This document shows positions 24,924-33,807 of a DNA stretch of 64,000 bases, piece by piece. Every line of letters starts with the position of its first letter. The stretch's first letter is position 1. The stretch lies in the NCBI RefSeq assembly GCF_947497275.1, contig NZ_CANMFS010000010.1, forward strand, positions 1-64,000, written 5' to 3'. The notes under the pieces were generated by a model. The model saw only the letters and a program-made list of their open reading frames with translations. It made no database searches and had not been told where the DNA came from. This stretch comes from an uncultured Sulfitobacter sp. (lineage in GTDB: Bacteria; Pseudomonadota; Alphaproteobacteria; Rhodobacterales; Rhodobacteraceae). Made by a program: the position numbers and the translations under genes.

Positions 24924-26098
24924 TGCAAATCCTCCTGATTGAAATTCATGTATTGCCGCTCAGCGGCTTGAGCGGCTGCCATGGCGAGTTGTTCCTCGCT
25001 CAAGGGCTGGGTGTGCGCGGCCTTGATCCGGGTCCGGATCGCGACCAGCCGGGCAAGCTCGGCCCGGGCATAGGTGTTGAGCGCGATCGCCTCGTGCAGG
25101 TCTTCGGTCTCGCCGATCCGGGTGATGATGCCTTGCACTCGCAGGGCCGCGGCCCGCACCGAGACCAGCGAGTAGTCGCCATAGACGCCCGCGCCATGGG
25201 CCGAGAGGCTGAAACTCGCATTGGCGAGAAGCAACGGGTCGATGGTGCCCAGGGCATCGATGCCGCCGACGGCGGCGAGGTAGCTGTTGTACTGCTGCGG
25301 GATCACCAAGACGTAGTGCTGGGTTTCCGCGAAGGGCGGCACGCCACCGTGGTTCTGCACGTTACCCGGACCCGCGTTATAGGCCGCGAGCGCGTGGATG
25401 ATGTTGCCATCGAACATGTTCAGCATCTGCGCGAGGTATCGCGCGCCGCCGGTGACCTGCAGGTAGGGGTCGTCGTAATAGGCTGGGTAGATGCCGAGAT
25501 CGCCTGCGGTTCCAGGCATGATCTGGGTGAGACCGAAGGCCCCAACGGGGGAGCGCGCCCCGATCTGGAAGCGGCTTTCCTGCCAGATCAGGGCTTGCAG
25601 GAGGCAGCGCCACTGAACGAGCGAGAGCCCTGCGCGGCTGACGCCCGGCAGATTATAGGTGTCGCGGGCCGCGCGGATGATCAGCTCCTCGATCCCTTCC
25701 CGGGCATCGCCGAACATCCGGGCCGCGGCCGGGTTGTTGTCCTCGGGTGCATAGAGGCTGGCGGCCGCGCTTTCGACGTCGCCCCCAGACCCCTGAACCA
25801 CCCCCTGCCCCGCCTCGAGCCCGGCCACTGTGCCCGCGACATCGGCCGAGCCAAGCGACATGGCATCCATCAACCCCTCAAGCGAGGCGAGTTGCTGGCG
25901 TTCGATCTCGGCCAGTTCCTCCTCGCGGGTCAGACGGTCTTGCTGAAGCGCCAGATCCCGGTCGGTCTGCTCAAGGATCGCCTGCCGCTCGGCGAAGAGG
26001 CGCACATCGAAGGTCGGCACGCCTTGAGCGACCGCTGGCCCCGCATAGGGACCCGCCAGCGCAAGGCCGACCATCGAGAGTGGAAGCCAGGTCCGCAT
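24920..26098 (-). CDS. VirB5-like protein with embedded lytic transglycosylase domain
   Basis: 392 aa. A signal peptide is followed by AQGVPTFD and a coiled-coil region. An SLT (soluble lytic transglycosylase) domain runs from about 155 to 290, with WQESRF (catalytic glutamate 174), a GLTQIMPGTA motif and ALAAYNAGPGNV. The C-terminal ~80 residues (TEDLHEAIALNT...AELA...ERQYMNF) match the C-terminus of the adjacent VirB5. So the protein looks like a VirB5 with a peptidoglycan-cutting domain inserted. It probably opens the cell wall where the pilus is built. A separate VirB1-like enzyme is also present at the operon start. Confidence 0.82.
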   Translation of the reverse strand: MRTWLPLSMVGLALAGPYAGPAVAQGVPTFDVRLFAERQAILEQTDRDLALQQDRLTREEELAEIERQQLASLEGLMDAMSLGSADVAGTVAGLEAGQGVVQGSGGDVESAAASLYAPEDNNPAAARMFGDAREGIEELIIRAARDTYNLPGVSRAGLSLVQWRCLLQALIWQESRFQIGARSPVGAFGLTQIMPGTAGDLGIYPAYYDDPYLQVTGGARYLAQMLNMFDGNIIHALAAYNAGPGNVQNHGGVPPFAETQHYVLVIPQQYNSYLAAVGGIDALGTIDPLLLANASFSLSAHGAGVYGDYSLVSVRAAALRVQGIITRIGETEDLHEAIALNTYARAELARLVAIRTRIKAAHTQPLSEEQLAMAAAQAAERQYMNFNQEDLQ

Positions 26099-26102
26099 GC
26101 GC

Positions 26103-26318
26103 TCAGCCGTCCGCCCCCACCATCACGAAATCGCAAGCCGTGTCGCGGCGCGTGACCGCCGCCCCCATGGTGGAAATCGTCGTCGTAACGGTTGCCGCCT
26201 GCGCGGGGGCATCCCGGAAGCTGAAGCAGTTGGCTTGCGCGGGGGTATGCTGCGCGCAGGCCGTCAGGGTCAGGCCGAGGCCAAGCAGCACGGCGCTGCG
26301 GGTGATGGTGCGGGTCAT
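26103..26318 (-). CDS. VirB7-like small lipoprotein
   Basis: 71 aa with a lipoprotein signal peptide and lipobox LTAC at residues 18-21. The mature peptide has two more cysteines (NCFSF and TACDF). Size, lipobox and position between virB4 and the virB5-like genes fit VirB7, which is lipid-anchored and disulfide-linked to VirB9. The sequence itself is too short for a firm family call. It overlaps virB4 by 4 bp. Confidence 0.65.
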   Translation of the reverse strand: MTRTITRSAVLLGLGLTLTACAQHTPAQANCFSFRDAPAQAATVTTTISTMGAAVTRRDTACDFVMVGADG

Positions 26319-28711
26319 GTCACTCTCCTGAAATCAGCCCAGAAATTTGGTCGCTCGCGGTAATCGGGGCCGACGAGGTCTTCGCCCTTTTCCATGCCAC
26401 CGAGGATGGTCACGAGGGGGCCAAGGGCACTGAGATCGGCGTCGATCACCACCGCGCCCCGATCATCGCGCACAAGCGCCAGCCGCGAGGCGGAGCCGAC
26501 GCCCAGAAGCACATCGAGTTCCTTGTCGCTGAGGCCGAGCATCGCGTAGTCGGCGGCCGAGGCGCGGATGTTGGGCAGGAGCACCTGGGTCGGCACGGCT
26601 TCCACGATGGTCTTGCCGGTGCGGGTGCGCTCGAGCTGGCTTGCGTATTGGGTCATCATCACGACGACGGCGTTCTGCTTGCGGGCCGTCACCAGCCAGT
26701 TGCTGAGCCGCTCCGCGAAATAGGCATTGTCGAGCGCCTTCCAGGCCTCATCGATCACGATGATTGTGGGCTTGCGGTCCTCGATCACCCGCTCAACCCG
26801 GCGGAACAGGTAGGAGAGGACGGCCATGCGTTCCCGCTCACTTTCGGAATCAAGGATGCCGGTCAGATCGAAGCCGGAGACATCGCCATCCAGGCTGAAG
26901 GTATCCTGAGTATTCGCCCCGAAAATCCAGCCGTAGCGACCCTCAGCAGTCCATTCCTGCATGCGCTCAAAGAGATCGCCTTCGTCATCGGTAGAGACGA
27001 GAAGCGAGGCGAAGTCCGACCAGTTCCTAAGGCCCGCATTCCCGGCACTGGCATTCTGGCGCACGACCTCTTGCAGCCGGTTGGTCTGCACCGGGGTCAG
27101 GGGCCGGTCGCGGCGCTCGAGAAGGCTTGCAAGCCAGTCGGCCAGCCAGGCCTGACCACGCGCGTCGATCTCGGTCTGGAGCGGATTAAGCCCCGTGGGC
27201 CGTCCGGCCCGCACGGTTGAATAGCTGCCGCCCAAGGCGCGGACGGCCATTTCCATACCTGCGCGGTAGTCAAAGACAAAGAGCCGCGCACCCGCACGCC
27301 GGGCCATGGTCATCAAGAAAGCAGCGAGCACGGATTTGCCCGAGCCGGGACGGCCCAAGATTAGCGTATGACCGCCCGTGGGTTCGCGATCCGGCGCACC
27401 CTGTTCGTGGAAGTTGAAACGGAAGCCGCTGCGTTCTGGCGTCGGGAAGAGCGTGATCGGCACGCCCCAGGGCAGTTCTGGTCCGGTCTTGCCGAGCGGG
27501 GTGCGGTGGAAAGTGGCGAGATCGGCGAAGTTGTGGTTGGTGATCGCGGCCTTGCGGCTCCGCGCCCCGGTGTTCCCGGGATGCTGCGCCATGAAATGCG
27601 CCCGCGTACTGAGCCCTTCCGAGATCAGATTGATGCCGGAGGTTGCAGAGATGTTGCGGATCTCTGCTGCGATGTCGTCGAGGGCGGCCTGGCTGCGGGC
27701 ATAGACGGCGACCGTCATGTGGTGCTCTCCGAAGATCAGGCGCTTCGATTCCAGATCGTCTTGCGCCAATTCCAGTTCCTGCGCGAGGCTGACGGCCCCG
27801 TCATTGGCGGCCTGCATCAGCCGAAGTTGGCGCTTGATCCGGCCCGCCATGATGTTGGCGTTGATCGGCACGAAGGAATGCGTGACCACCATGTCGACGG
27901 GCAGGTTCAACTCGTCAAGCATCAGGCTGTCGGTCTTAGCGGGGTAGTTTTTCACCGCGAAGATCGCGCCCACCTTGTCGCCGACGGCGCCGTCGCTGAG
28001 CGCGATGGTCGTGCCGCGGAAGGTGACGCGGGTATTGGCCACATCCTCGGCAATCACGCCAAGTGCCGAGCGCGGGAAGAGCGGATGCTCTTCGCCCGTG
28101 TTGAGCGAGCCCAGAAAGCCCAGAAGTTCGCCAGTGCTGGCCGCCAGCAGGCGCGGCTTCATCTCATCAAAGGACGAGAGCAGAAACCCCACGACCTCAT
28201 CGAGCTTCCTGAGCCGCCGTGTTGTGTCGGCCGCGAGCCGTGTGCGGGAGGCCCCGAGCCCAAATGGCAGACGACTGCCGGTCTCAGGGCGTTTCAGGAC
28301 CGTGAGGGTCAGCGTCTTGTCGCGCAGACCCGACCGGCCAAGATGGGCGCGCCACTGCTGATCTACGACGGTCGCGAAGCTCTCGCCCGGGATGGGCGGC
28401 AATGTCACATCGACCGCCTTCGAGACCTTGTGCAGGTAGAAAGAAAACTCGGTTCCGACCTGTGCGACGATGCCCGCAAGGAGGACGCCAATCCGGTCGA
28501 GATAGGCGTCCTCGCTCGTTGTGCTGTTGACCCCCTCGAGCCGGATGCATTGCATAAGCTCGTTGCCGCGCGTCCGGATCGTCCGGTCGGTCACGAGGCT
28601 GACGTAGGGCAGCATGGACGATAGCCGCTTTTCGCCCTTGACCCATGTGGGCAGCGCCGTCAGCGGATCGAGCGCGCCTGCATCCTGGCCTGCAATTCCA
28701 TCACGGGGCAT
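26315..28711 (-). CDS. virB4: VirB4 ATPase
   Basis: 798 aa. The N-terminal CagE/TrbE-VirB domain occupies about the first half. Walker A is GRPGSGKS and Walker B IIVIDEAWKAL, with MTQYASQ downstream, as in VirB4/TrbE. VirB4 is the largest ATPase of the system and drives pilus assembly. It overlaps virB3 by 11 bp and the lipoprotein gene by 4 bp. Confidence 0.96.
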   Translation of the reverse strand: MPRDGIAGQDAGALDPLTALPTWVKGEKRLSSMLPYVSLVTDRTIRTRGNELMQCIRLEGVNSTTSEDAYLDRIGVLLAGIVAQVGTEFSFYLHKVSKAVDVTLPPIPGESFATVVDQQWRAHLGRSGLRDKTLTLTVLKRPETGSRLPFGLGASRTRLAADTTRRLRKLDEVVGFLLSSFDEMKPRLLAASTGELLGFLGSLNTGEEHPLFPRSALGVIAEDVANTRVTFRGTTIALSDGAVGDKVGAIFAVKNYPAKTDSLMLDELNLPVDMVVTHSFVPINANIMAGRIKRQLRLMQAANDGAVSLAQELELAQDDLESKRLIFGEHHMTVAVYARSQAALDDIAAEIRNISATSGINLISEGLSTRAHFMAQHPGNTGARSRKAAITNHNFADLATFHRTPLGKTGPELPWGVPITLFPTPERSGFRFNFHEQGAPDREPTGGHTLILGRPGSGKSVLAAFLMTMARRAGARLFVFDYRAGMEMAVRALGGSYSTVRAGRPTGLNPLQTEIDARGQAWLADWLASLLERRDRPLTPVQTNRLQEVVRQNASAGNAGLRNWSDFASLLVSTDDEGDLFERMQEWTAEGRYGWIFGANTQDTFSLDGDVSGFDLTGILDSESERERMAVLSYLFRRVERVIEDRKPTIIVIDEAWKALDNAYFAERLSNWLVTARKQNAVVVMMTQYASQLERTRTGKTIVEAVPTQVLLPNIRASAADYAMLGLSDKELDVLLGVGSASRLALVRDDRGAVVIDADLSALGPLVTILGGMEKGEDLVGPDYRERPNFWADFRRVT

Positions 28712-28979
28712 AGCTATCGCCTCTGTGGAGCTTGCGGTTCTTTGTCGGCGGCGTTTCCTGCAACGTGGTCACCAGAACATCGAGGAAGTTCGGATCCCAG
28801 TCCGCGGCTTTCCAGAGCGCGGGCCAGGCCAGGCCCGCAAAGACGGCCACCACCCAGCTCTGCACCCAGAGGAACAGAAGCGTTGAGCCGAAGAGCCAGA
28901 CCATGGCGTACATGATTGGCAAGCCCATCAGCTTGGGTGGCCTGAGAAGGCCGATGAAGACGCGGGACTGGTCAGCCAT
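28701..28979 (-). CDS. virB3: VirB3 inner-membrane protein
   Basis: 92 aa with RPPKLMGLP near the N-terminus and two hydrophobic segments between about 18 and 55, the standard VirB3 pattern. It lies just before virB4, with which VirB3 interacts or is sometimes fused. Confidence 0.92.
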   Translation of the reverse strand: MADQSRVFIGLLRPPKLMGLPIMYAMVWLFGSTLLFLWVQSWVVAVFAGLAWPALWKAADWDPNFLDVLVTTLQETPPTKNRKLHRGDSYAP

Positions 28980-28988
28980 GGGTTTTAC

Positions 28989-29279
28989 TCAGGTCGTCCA
29001 GATCGCGGCGACGATGGTGGGCGCTGCGGCGATGCCGGCGATTGCAACCACCACCCAGAGCGCTTGGCGGAAATCGAGGATGCCAAAGAGCCAGGAGAGG
29101 AACACGCCGATTAACGCCAGCGTGCCGATCACGATGCCCAAGGGACCCGTGATCGCATCGACGATGCCCTGCAGCAGCGTCTGCACAGGCGAGAGGTCGA
29201 TGCTCTGTGCGAGTGCGGGCCCTGCCAGTACGATGAGAGCCATCGCGCCAAGCGCGACAACAGATGGTTTGGAATTCAC
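28989..29279 (-). CDS. virB2: VirB2 major pilin
   Basis: 96 aa. A signal peptide ends near residue 25 (GPALAQ). Two hydrophobic helices follow (LGIVIGTLALIGVFLSWLFG and ALWVVVAIAGIAAAPTIVAA), as in TrbC/VirB2 pilins. It overlaps virB1 by 4 bp and is 9 bp before virB3. Confidence 0.93.
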   Translation of the reverse strand: MNSKPSVVALGAMALIVLAGPALAQSIDLSPVQTLLQGIVDAITGPLGIVIGTLALIGVFLSWLFGILDFRQALWVVVAIAGIAAAPTIVAAIWTT

Positions 29280-30037
29280 GAAAGATCTCCTCTCAACCGC
29301 TGAAACACGGCTGTCACACGGGCCACATGCCCTTGGGTTTCGGTGTAGGGGGGAATGCCTCCGTGGCGGGTGACCGCTTCAGGGCCGGCATTGTAGGCCG
29401 CAAGCGCCAAGGCTCCGTCGCCGAACTGGTCGAGCATCATCAAAAGGTAGCGCGCTGATCCGTCGAGGTTCTGGGCGACATCGTGGGGATCGACGCCGAG
29501 ATCGCTTGCAGTGCCCGGCATCAACTGTCCGAGGCCGATGGCGCCAACCGGGCTTCGTGCGATCGGGTTGTAGGCACTCTCGACTTCAATATTGGCGCGG
29601 TAGAGGAGCGCCCAGTCGGTGACGGAGAGGCCCGCACGACGCAGAGCGCCATGCCCGGCATACCGCAGGGCAGTGGTCTCGATCGCATCAAGGATTTCTG
29701 CGGAGGCGCGAACAGCACGCGGAGCCGGGATCGCCACCTCAGTGACTACTTCAGGGCCACGTGGTTCTGCGAAAAGAAAAAGGCGATCCGTCGCCTCTTG
29801 GGTCTCGGAGAAGGAGCGCAGGGTGCTTGCGTCATCAGAGACGGAATTCAGTCGGCCATCGGGACCAACAGAGAAAATGAAAGCGTCGGCACCCGCCCGT
29901 GTTTCAGCCGCCAAGGGCGCGGAACAAACGCCTGTACCCAAAACAACGACGAGCGCAAAGGCGCGGTTAGCTGTCCTTGACCGGGGTCGCTCCGTTTTGC
30001 GACCCTGATGTATGACCGGGAGCGGCGTGACGCTCAC
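29276..30037 (-). CDS. virB1: VirB1 lytic transglycosylase
   Basis: About 253 aa from a GTG at 30037 that has AAGG at 5 bp; the exact start is uncertain because no ATG is available and the upstream part overlaps the previous gene. A hydrophobic segment and CSAPLAAE suggest export. The SLT domain in the C-terminal half has the catalytic glutamate in NIEVESAYNP and the motifs GLGQLMPGTASDLG and ALAAYNAGPEAV. It cuts peptidoglycan for channel assembly. First conserved gene of the virB operon. Confidence 0.85.
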   Translation of the reverse strand: MSVTPLPVIHQGRKTERPRSRTANRAFALVVVLGTGVCSAPLAAETRAGADAFIFSVGPDGRLNSVSDDASTLRSFSETQEATDRLFLFAEPRGPEVVTEVAIPAPRAVRASAEILDAIETTALRYAGHGALRRAGLSVTDWALLYRANIEVESAYNPIARSPVGAIGLGQLMPGTASDLGVDPHDVAQNLDGSARYLLMMLDQFGDGALALAAYNAGPEAVTRHGGIPPYTETQGHVARVTAVFQRLRGDLS

Positions 30038-30326
30038 GACCACCTTCGTTGAGCGGAATGCTGACTGTCGTGCAGCCCATGTCGGCCAGGAAGCTGACAA
30101 GGCCAACGATGGTTTTGAAATCGCGCAGCTTGAGAACACTTCGGCTGGTAACGAGCATCTTGTCATCACGTCCATCAGACGCGACGGCGCGGATGACCCA
30201 CGTACCGTACCAGCTGTTATGCCGCTTCTCGGCTTCTTCCTTGCAGACCACCTCGATGAGGTAGCCCTCGGTGAGCAGGCCGCGCAGTCCGTCTTCTGTA
30301 ACCACATTGGGGGCTTCTTCTATCAT
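29967..30326 (-). CDS. Conserved-looking small protein at the head of the virB operon
   Basis: 119 aa from the ATG at 30326. It has no signal peptide and is probably cytoplasmic with an alpha/beta fold (KRHNSWYGTWVIRAV, MLVTSRSVLKLRDF). Its C-terminal tail overlaps the 5' end of virB1 by about 70 bp. Position suggests the first gene of the operon and a possible regulatory role. No family recognised. Confidence 0.65.
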   Translation of the reverse strand: MIEEAPNVVTEDGLRGLLTEGYLIEVVCKEEAEKRHNSWYGTWVIRAVASDGRDDKMLVTSRSVLKLRDFKTIVGLVSFLADMGCTTVSIPLNEGGRERHAAPGHTSGSQNGATPVKDS

Positions 30327-30548
30327 GGCTTTCCCACGGGTCCTTTCTCTGCCTGAGGTGCAGCATCGGTCCCGTAGAGTTGAAACACCACGGGCGATAC
30401 AATACAACATTAATGATAGCAAGACAATTAAAACGACTTGATGAACATCGCCTTGCTCCAATAACAGTGATAGCTGACAGATACGTGATCTTAAAGGCAG
30501 CAAAGGAGTTTTGCCCTGCACATTTCCTGTGCGCGCATTGCTACGTTA

Positions 30549-30800
30549 TTGCTGCCGGTCTTGCTTGGAAGCGCGCCAGTACCTGCGTCTGCGGATTGCG
30601 TTCCGCCCGAGCGACCGTTTCTGCCCCAGTCCCAAGACGACATGCGAACCTACGCCGCACTGATCCGGGCGGATTTTGAAACCTACATCACTGATGTTCA
30701 GGAATATTTCCGTTGCGTCGATGAAGAGCGTGCTCGCGCCTTCGCGGAGGCTCGTGAAGTCAGTGAGGATTATGGCAGGTTCTTGGATGCCGTGGAGTGA
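30549..30800 (+). CDS. Small secreted hypothetical protein
   Basis: 83 aa from a TTG at 30549. The frame stays open upstream, and a start at CTG 30516 after AAAGGAG would give a better signal peptide with a positively charged N-region. Cleavage is likely after PASA, leaving a mature acidic helical domain with two cysteines (DCVPP and FRCVDEE) that may pair. It is divergent from the virB operon, and a link to conjugation is possible. Function unknown. Confidence 0.55.
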   Translation: MLPVLLGSAPVPASADCVPPERPFLPQSQDDMRTYAALIRADFETYITDVQEYFRCVDEERARAFAEAREVSEDYGRFLDAVE

Positions 30801-30842
30801 ACAAATGTTGTTTTGTGGGACCGAAGCAGTTATGTTTCCCCC

Positions 30843-31109
30843 ATGCCCAGACTCTCGATCGATATCACCCCTGAAGAACATCAAAAACTCAAGGCTATCG
30901 CGGCCCTGAGCGGCCAAAGTATCAAGGACTATGTGTTGAACCGAACGCTTGGCGATGCACCGCCCTTGGACGGTATGAGCGAGGAGGCCGCCTTCGGTGC
31001 TCTGACGCAGTTCCTCGCGCCGCGTATCGAGGAGGCCCGTCGCGGCGAACTGTCCTCAAAGTCGATCCGTGACATCCGACGCGAAGCGCGCGCTCAGGCT
31101 GAGCGTTAA
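30843..31109 (+). CDS. ParD-like antitoxin
   Basis: 88 aa from the ATG at 30843. The N-terminal MPRLSIDITPEEHQKLKAIA is a ribbon-helix-helix segment that binds DNA and represses its own operon. The acidic, flexible C-terminal part wraps the toxin. It is 9 bp before the ParE-like gene and shares its strand, the usual antitoxin-first order. Confidence 0.85.
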   Translation: MPRLSIDITPEEHQKLKAIAALSGQSIKDYVLNRTLGDAPPLDGMSEEAAFGALTQFLAPRIEEARRGELSSKSIRDIRREARAQAER

Positions 31110-31118
31110 AACCCTCGG

Positions 31119-31418
31119 ATGGCTGACTACGATCTGACGCGTGCAGCAGAGGGCGATCTGCGCGCCATCTGGACCTACACCTATCAAACTTGGGGCGCGG
31201 ATCAGGCCGACAGGTATCTCGACCAGATCGATGCTTGCTGTGACAGGATCGCGTCAGACCGCACTCGGTCCCGACAGTTCGAACAACTGCCCGACAATGT
31301 CAGGATCCACCGCTGCGAACACCACTTCATCGTCTGGCTTGCCGATACACGGCCGATTGTTATCGCCGTTCTGCATGAACGTATGGACTTCATACGGCGG
31401 CTCAAGGACCGGCTTTGA
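31119..31418 (+). CDS. ParE/RelE-family toxin
   Basis: 99 aa starting MADYDLTRAAEGDLRAIWTY, with conserved IAVLHERMDFIRRL at the C-terminus, both typical of ParE. ParE toxins poison DNA gyrase; related RelE toxins cut mRNA. With the antitoxin gene upstream it forms a plasmid-addiction pair. Confidence 0.88.
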   Translation: MADYDLTRAAEGDLRAIWTYTYQTWGADQADRYLDQIDACCDRIASDRTRSRQFEQLPDNVRIHRCEHHFIVWLADTRPIVIAVLHERMDFIRRLKDRL

Positions 31419-31444
31419 ACCGGACCGACCTCGAATTCCGTGGC

Positions 31445-32704
31445 TCAGACTTGCCCATCCCTGTCGGGAAACAGCCCGGGCATCCACCTCCCCGCGTACT
31501 TAGCAGGGAATGCCAACTTTAGCGGAGCCCGCGTTGATGCCGAGGACAATGCGCCCGCCTCAACGAGCGCAGATGTCACCCGCCGCGCGGTGCGGTCGCT
31601 GGTGCCAAGGATGGTCTCGACCTCCCCGCGCTCGATCTGCCCCTGATAGAGCACGGCCTTCAGCACTGTATTGGATTTCGGAGGTAGCGCTCCTGCGCGG
31701 ATTTCTTCTTCCGCCCAGATCAGGATGCGGTCACGCAGTCGCCCCGGCCGCATGAGGCTCTCCATAAACTCCACCTGGTCTATGCAGGTGCGCAGGAAGA
31801 AGCCCGCGAACGCAGCAAGTGCGGCTTCGCTCAACGTGCCGCGTCCGTCGCGATCTCCACGACGGGGACCGTCACAGCTGGCCAGGTGCTCTTTGTAAGC
31901 CGCCTCTTGCCGCGCAAACCCGCGCGCTACCGACCAAAGGCCACGCGTATCGAGAGCCTTGCGCAGCATGGCATAGGACATCAGACGGGCAACTCTTCCG
32001 TTGCCATCCAGAAAAGGGTGCACCCAGAGAAGTCGGTGATGGGCACAAGCAGCAGCAAGGATCGGTTCGATACGGCCCGGTAGGCTGTAAGCCTTGTCCA
32101 TTCGTTCGAGAAAGCGCGGCAAAGCACCTGGGCTGATGGCGACATGCCGTCCAACTTCGATATACCGGGTGCGAAACTCGCCAGGAACAACTGAGATCTG
32201 ATCGCCTGTCTTCGGATTCTCAACAAAGAGAAGCTCAGGCGGCAAAAGTTCGCAAAAGCGGCGATGCAGCTCGATGATCGATGAAGGCGCGGTCGCGGGC
32301 TCCGACATTCCGCCTTCATCGACCCATTTCTGGACTGCGACATGCGCCTTGGCTTCGAGCTGAAGATTACGCCTCGATGGATCGGCGCTGTAGTCGTTCC
32401 GCATCGCTCGTTCGATGTCGATGGGATGAGTGTCATGTCCCTCGATGAGATTGCTGTAGTAGCAGTTTATCGCCCGCACCAGATCTGCCAAGGCATCCGA
32501 GACGGAAGCAGGCAATCCACTCCGGAACGCCGCAGACTTTTCAGCCAGCTCCAGCGCGAGATCGTTCAAACCCGCCCGAGCCGGAGAATTTTCCGAAACC
32601 ATGAGAGGCTCGAACAGACCTACTGTCTCGCCATCATCGGAGATCGTCACTTGTCCTGCTTTCTGGCCACTTTTTTGGCCGTGATTAATCTCAATAAAAA
32701 ACAA
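31445..32704 (-). CDS. Fic family protein (second copy, different subfamily)
   Basis: 419 aa from a TTG at 32704 without a clear ribosome-binding site; a GTG at residue 19 is possible. The catalytic motif HPFLDGNGRVAR is intact and an inhibitory motif SNLIEG lies near residue 90 (YYSNLIEGHDT). The C-terminal part has a winged-helix-like segment. Target unknown. It converges on the ParDE pair and may be a further stability or defence gene. It is not a close duplicate of the Fic gene at 2759-3880. Confidence 0.88.
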   Translation of the reverse strand: MFFIEINHGQKSGQKAGQVTISDDGETVGLFEPLMVSENSPARAGLNDLALELAEKSAAFRSGLPASVSDALADLVRAINCYYSNLIEGHDTHPIDIERAMRNDYSADPSRRNLQLEAKAHVAVQKWVDEGGMSEPATAPSSIIELHRRFCELLPPELLFVENPKTGDQISVVPGEFRTRYIEVGRHVAISPGALPRFLERMDKAYSLPGRIEPILAAACAHHRLLWVHPFLDGNGRVARLMSYAMLRKALDTRGLWSVARGFARQEAAYKEHLASCDGPRRGDRDGRGTLSEAALAAFAGFFLRTCIDQVEFMESLMRPGRLRDRILIWAEEEIRAGALPPKSNTVLKAVLYQGQIERGEVETILGTSDRTARRVTSALVEAGALSSASTRAPLKLAFPAKYAGRWMPGLFPDRDGQV

Positions 32705-32913
32705 ACGCTATCAAATGGTTGATCAGCTAGGAAGTGATAATTATTCCGCCAATTTGGCCGGTTCTCTGACCGCTAACGCTTCAGAAGGCTTTGTTACGGT
32801 CCAAGATGTGATGAATGGCTGCGCTGAAACTTGCACATCTCAATCAATCAAATCTCCTTGCTATCATTAATGTTGTTTCGTATCGCTGCACCATTATAGA
32901 TGGAGTCGGCATC

Positions 32914-33570
32914 ATGAAACACATGGTCCATAGCGTGGCAGCCGCCGCGGCAATCAGCATATCCTCTCTTGTGGGTTCGCCCGCCGCGGCCCAAGCCTAT
33001 CAGGTCGACTGCGCGATCCTGCTATGTCTTTCTGGGGGATGGCCTGCATCCGCACCATGCGCGCACGCGCGGGCAGTGTTCATTCGCCGGATCACACCGT
33101 GGCCGATCGAACCGCCGTTGCAGATCTGGCGTTGCCCGATGGGGGCGTCTTTCAACGAGCCTGCACCGATGTCACCCATGGAGCGGCTCTATGACATTGC
33201 GTTCCGCGATCCGCTCTCGGTCCGTCAGAAAACGGCTCCCCTGCCTCTTGTTCATGTCCAAGCCGATGATCAAGCGGACATCGACATCTCGGGCGACGCC
33301 TTCGACTTCGTGAGGAGCATCCGCGTCTACCATATCCAATACCGCCAAAACGAAAACCGCGATGGCGACTGCAATCGAAGCGACTCGACGCGCTTGGGAT
33401 CATACGGCCTTCAAGGTGACTATCGCTGGACAAGGTCCGGCGTGGCGCAGGTGCCGACCGCGTCTGAGCTAACCATCCCGAACGGATGCAGAAGCTATTT
33501 CTATCGGTCTGTCTTCGTGGACTGGCGTGATCACGCCGGGAACTACGGCTCCGAAGAAGTCCGCTACTGA
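32914..33570 (+). CDS. Secreted hypothetical protein
   Basis: 218 aa from the ATG at 32914 with GGAG at 8 bp. The signal peptide ends at SPAAAQ. The mature protein has several cysteines (DCAILLC, APCAHA, WRCPMG, DCNRS, NGCRS) and aromatic beta-like stretches. No catalytic motif is visible. An exported protein of unknown function; its place near the virB operon would fit a conjugation-associated periplasmic factor, but nothing else supports this. Confidence 0.65.
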   Translation: MKHMVHSVAAAAAISISSLVGSPAAAQAYQVDCAILLCLSGGWPASAPCAHARAVFIRRITPWPIEPPLQIWRCPMGASFNEPAPMSPMERLYDIAFRDPLSVRQKTAPLPLVHVQADDQADIDISGDAFDFVRSIRVYHIQYRQNENRDGDCNRSDSTRLGSYGLQGDYRWTRSGVAQVPTASELTIPNGCRSYFYRSVFVDWRDHAGNYGSEEVRY

Positions 33571-33676
33571 CCAACCAAGCGCCAGGTTTCCTGAGCGCTC
33601 CTCGCAAATCCCTGCACCGGAAGCCGTGCAATCAACCCAGAAAAGGAAACGACGCCAGACCGTGAAGCCTGACGCC

Positions 33677-33713
33677 GCGCTAGAAAAATCCGTGAACAAG
33701 AATTTTCTAGCGC
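33677..33713. repeat. Inverted repeat, 11-bp arms
   Basis: GCGCTAGAAAA and TTTTCTAGCGC are perfect complements around a 15-bp centre. On either strand the right arm starts with a T-run rather than ending with one, so an operator or replication-related site fits better than a terminator. It is about 95 bp upstream of the winged-helix protein gene. Confidence 0.6.
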
Positions 33714-33732
33714 ACTGTCCGAACACCCGCAA

Positions 33733-33753
33733 CCAGCAAAGTTGTTTTGCTGG
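33733..33753. repeat. Inverted repeat, 8-bp arms
   Basis: CCAGCAAA and TTTGCTGG around a 5-bp centre, 55 bp before the winged-helix protein gene and 19 bp after the larger repeat. Together the two could be binding sites for that protein. Confidence 0.55.
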
Positions 33754-33807
33754 CAAGAATGTTGTTGTCTCACGACATGGCGTCGGTTCTCTCAGGAGAC
33801 CCCGACC

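Noticed and set aside
24953..26155. Long open frame on the plus strand, 400 codons
   Set aside because: Antisense to the VirB5-SLT gene, which has a signal peptide, SLT motifs and operon overlaps.
27368..28624. Long open frame on the plus strand, 418 codons
   Set aside because: Fully antisense to virB4; arginine- and histidine-rich composition typical of the shadow of a GC-rich gene, with no ribosome-binding site or domain.
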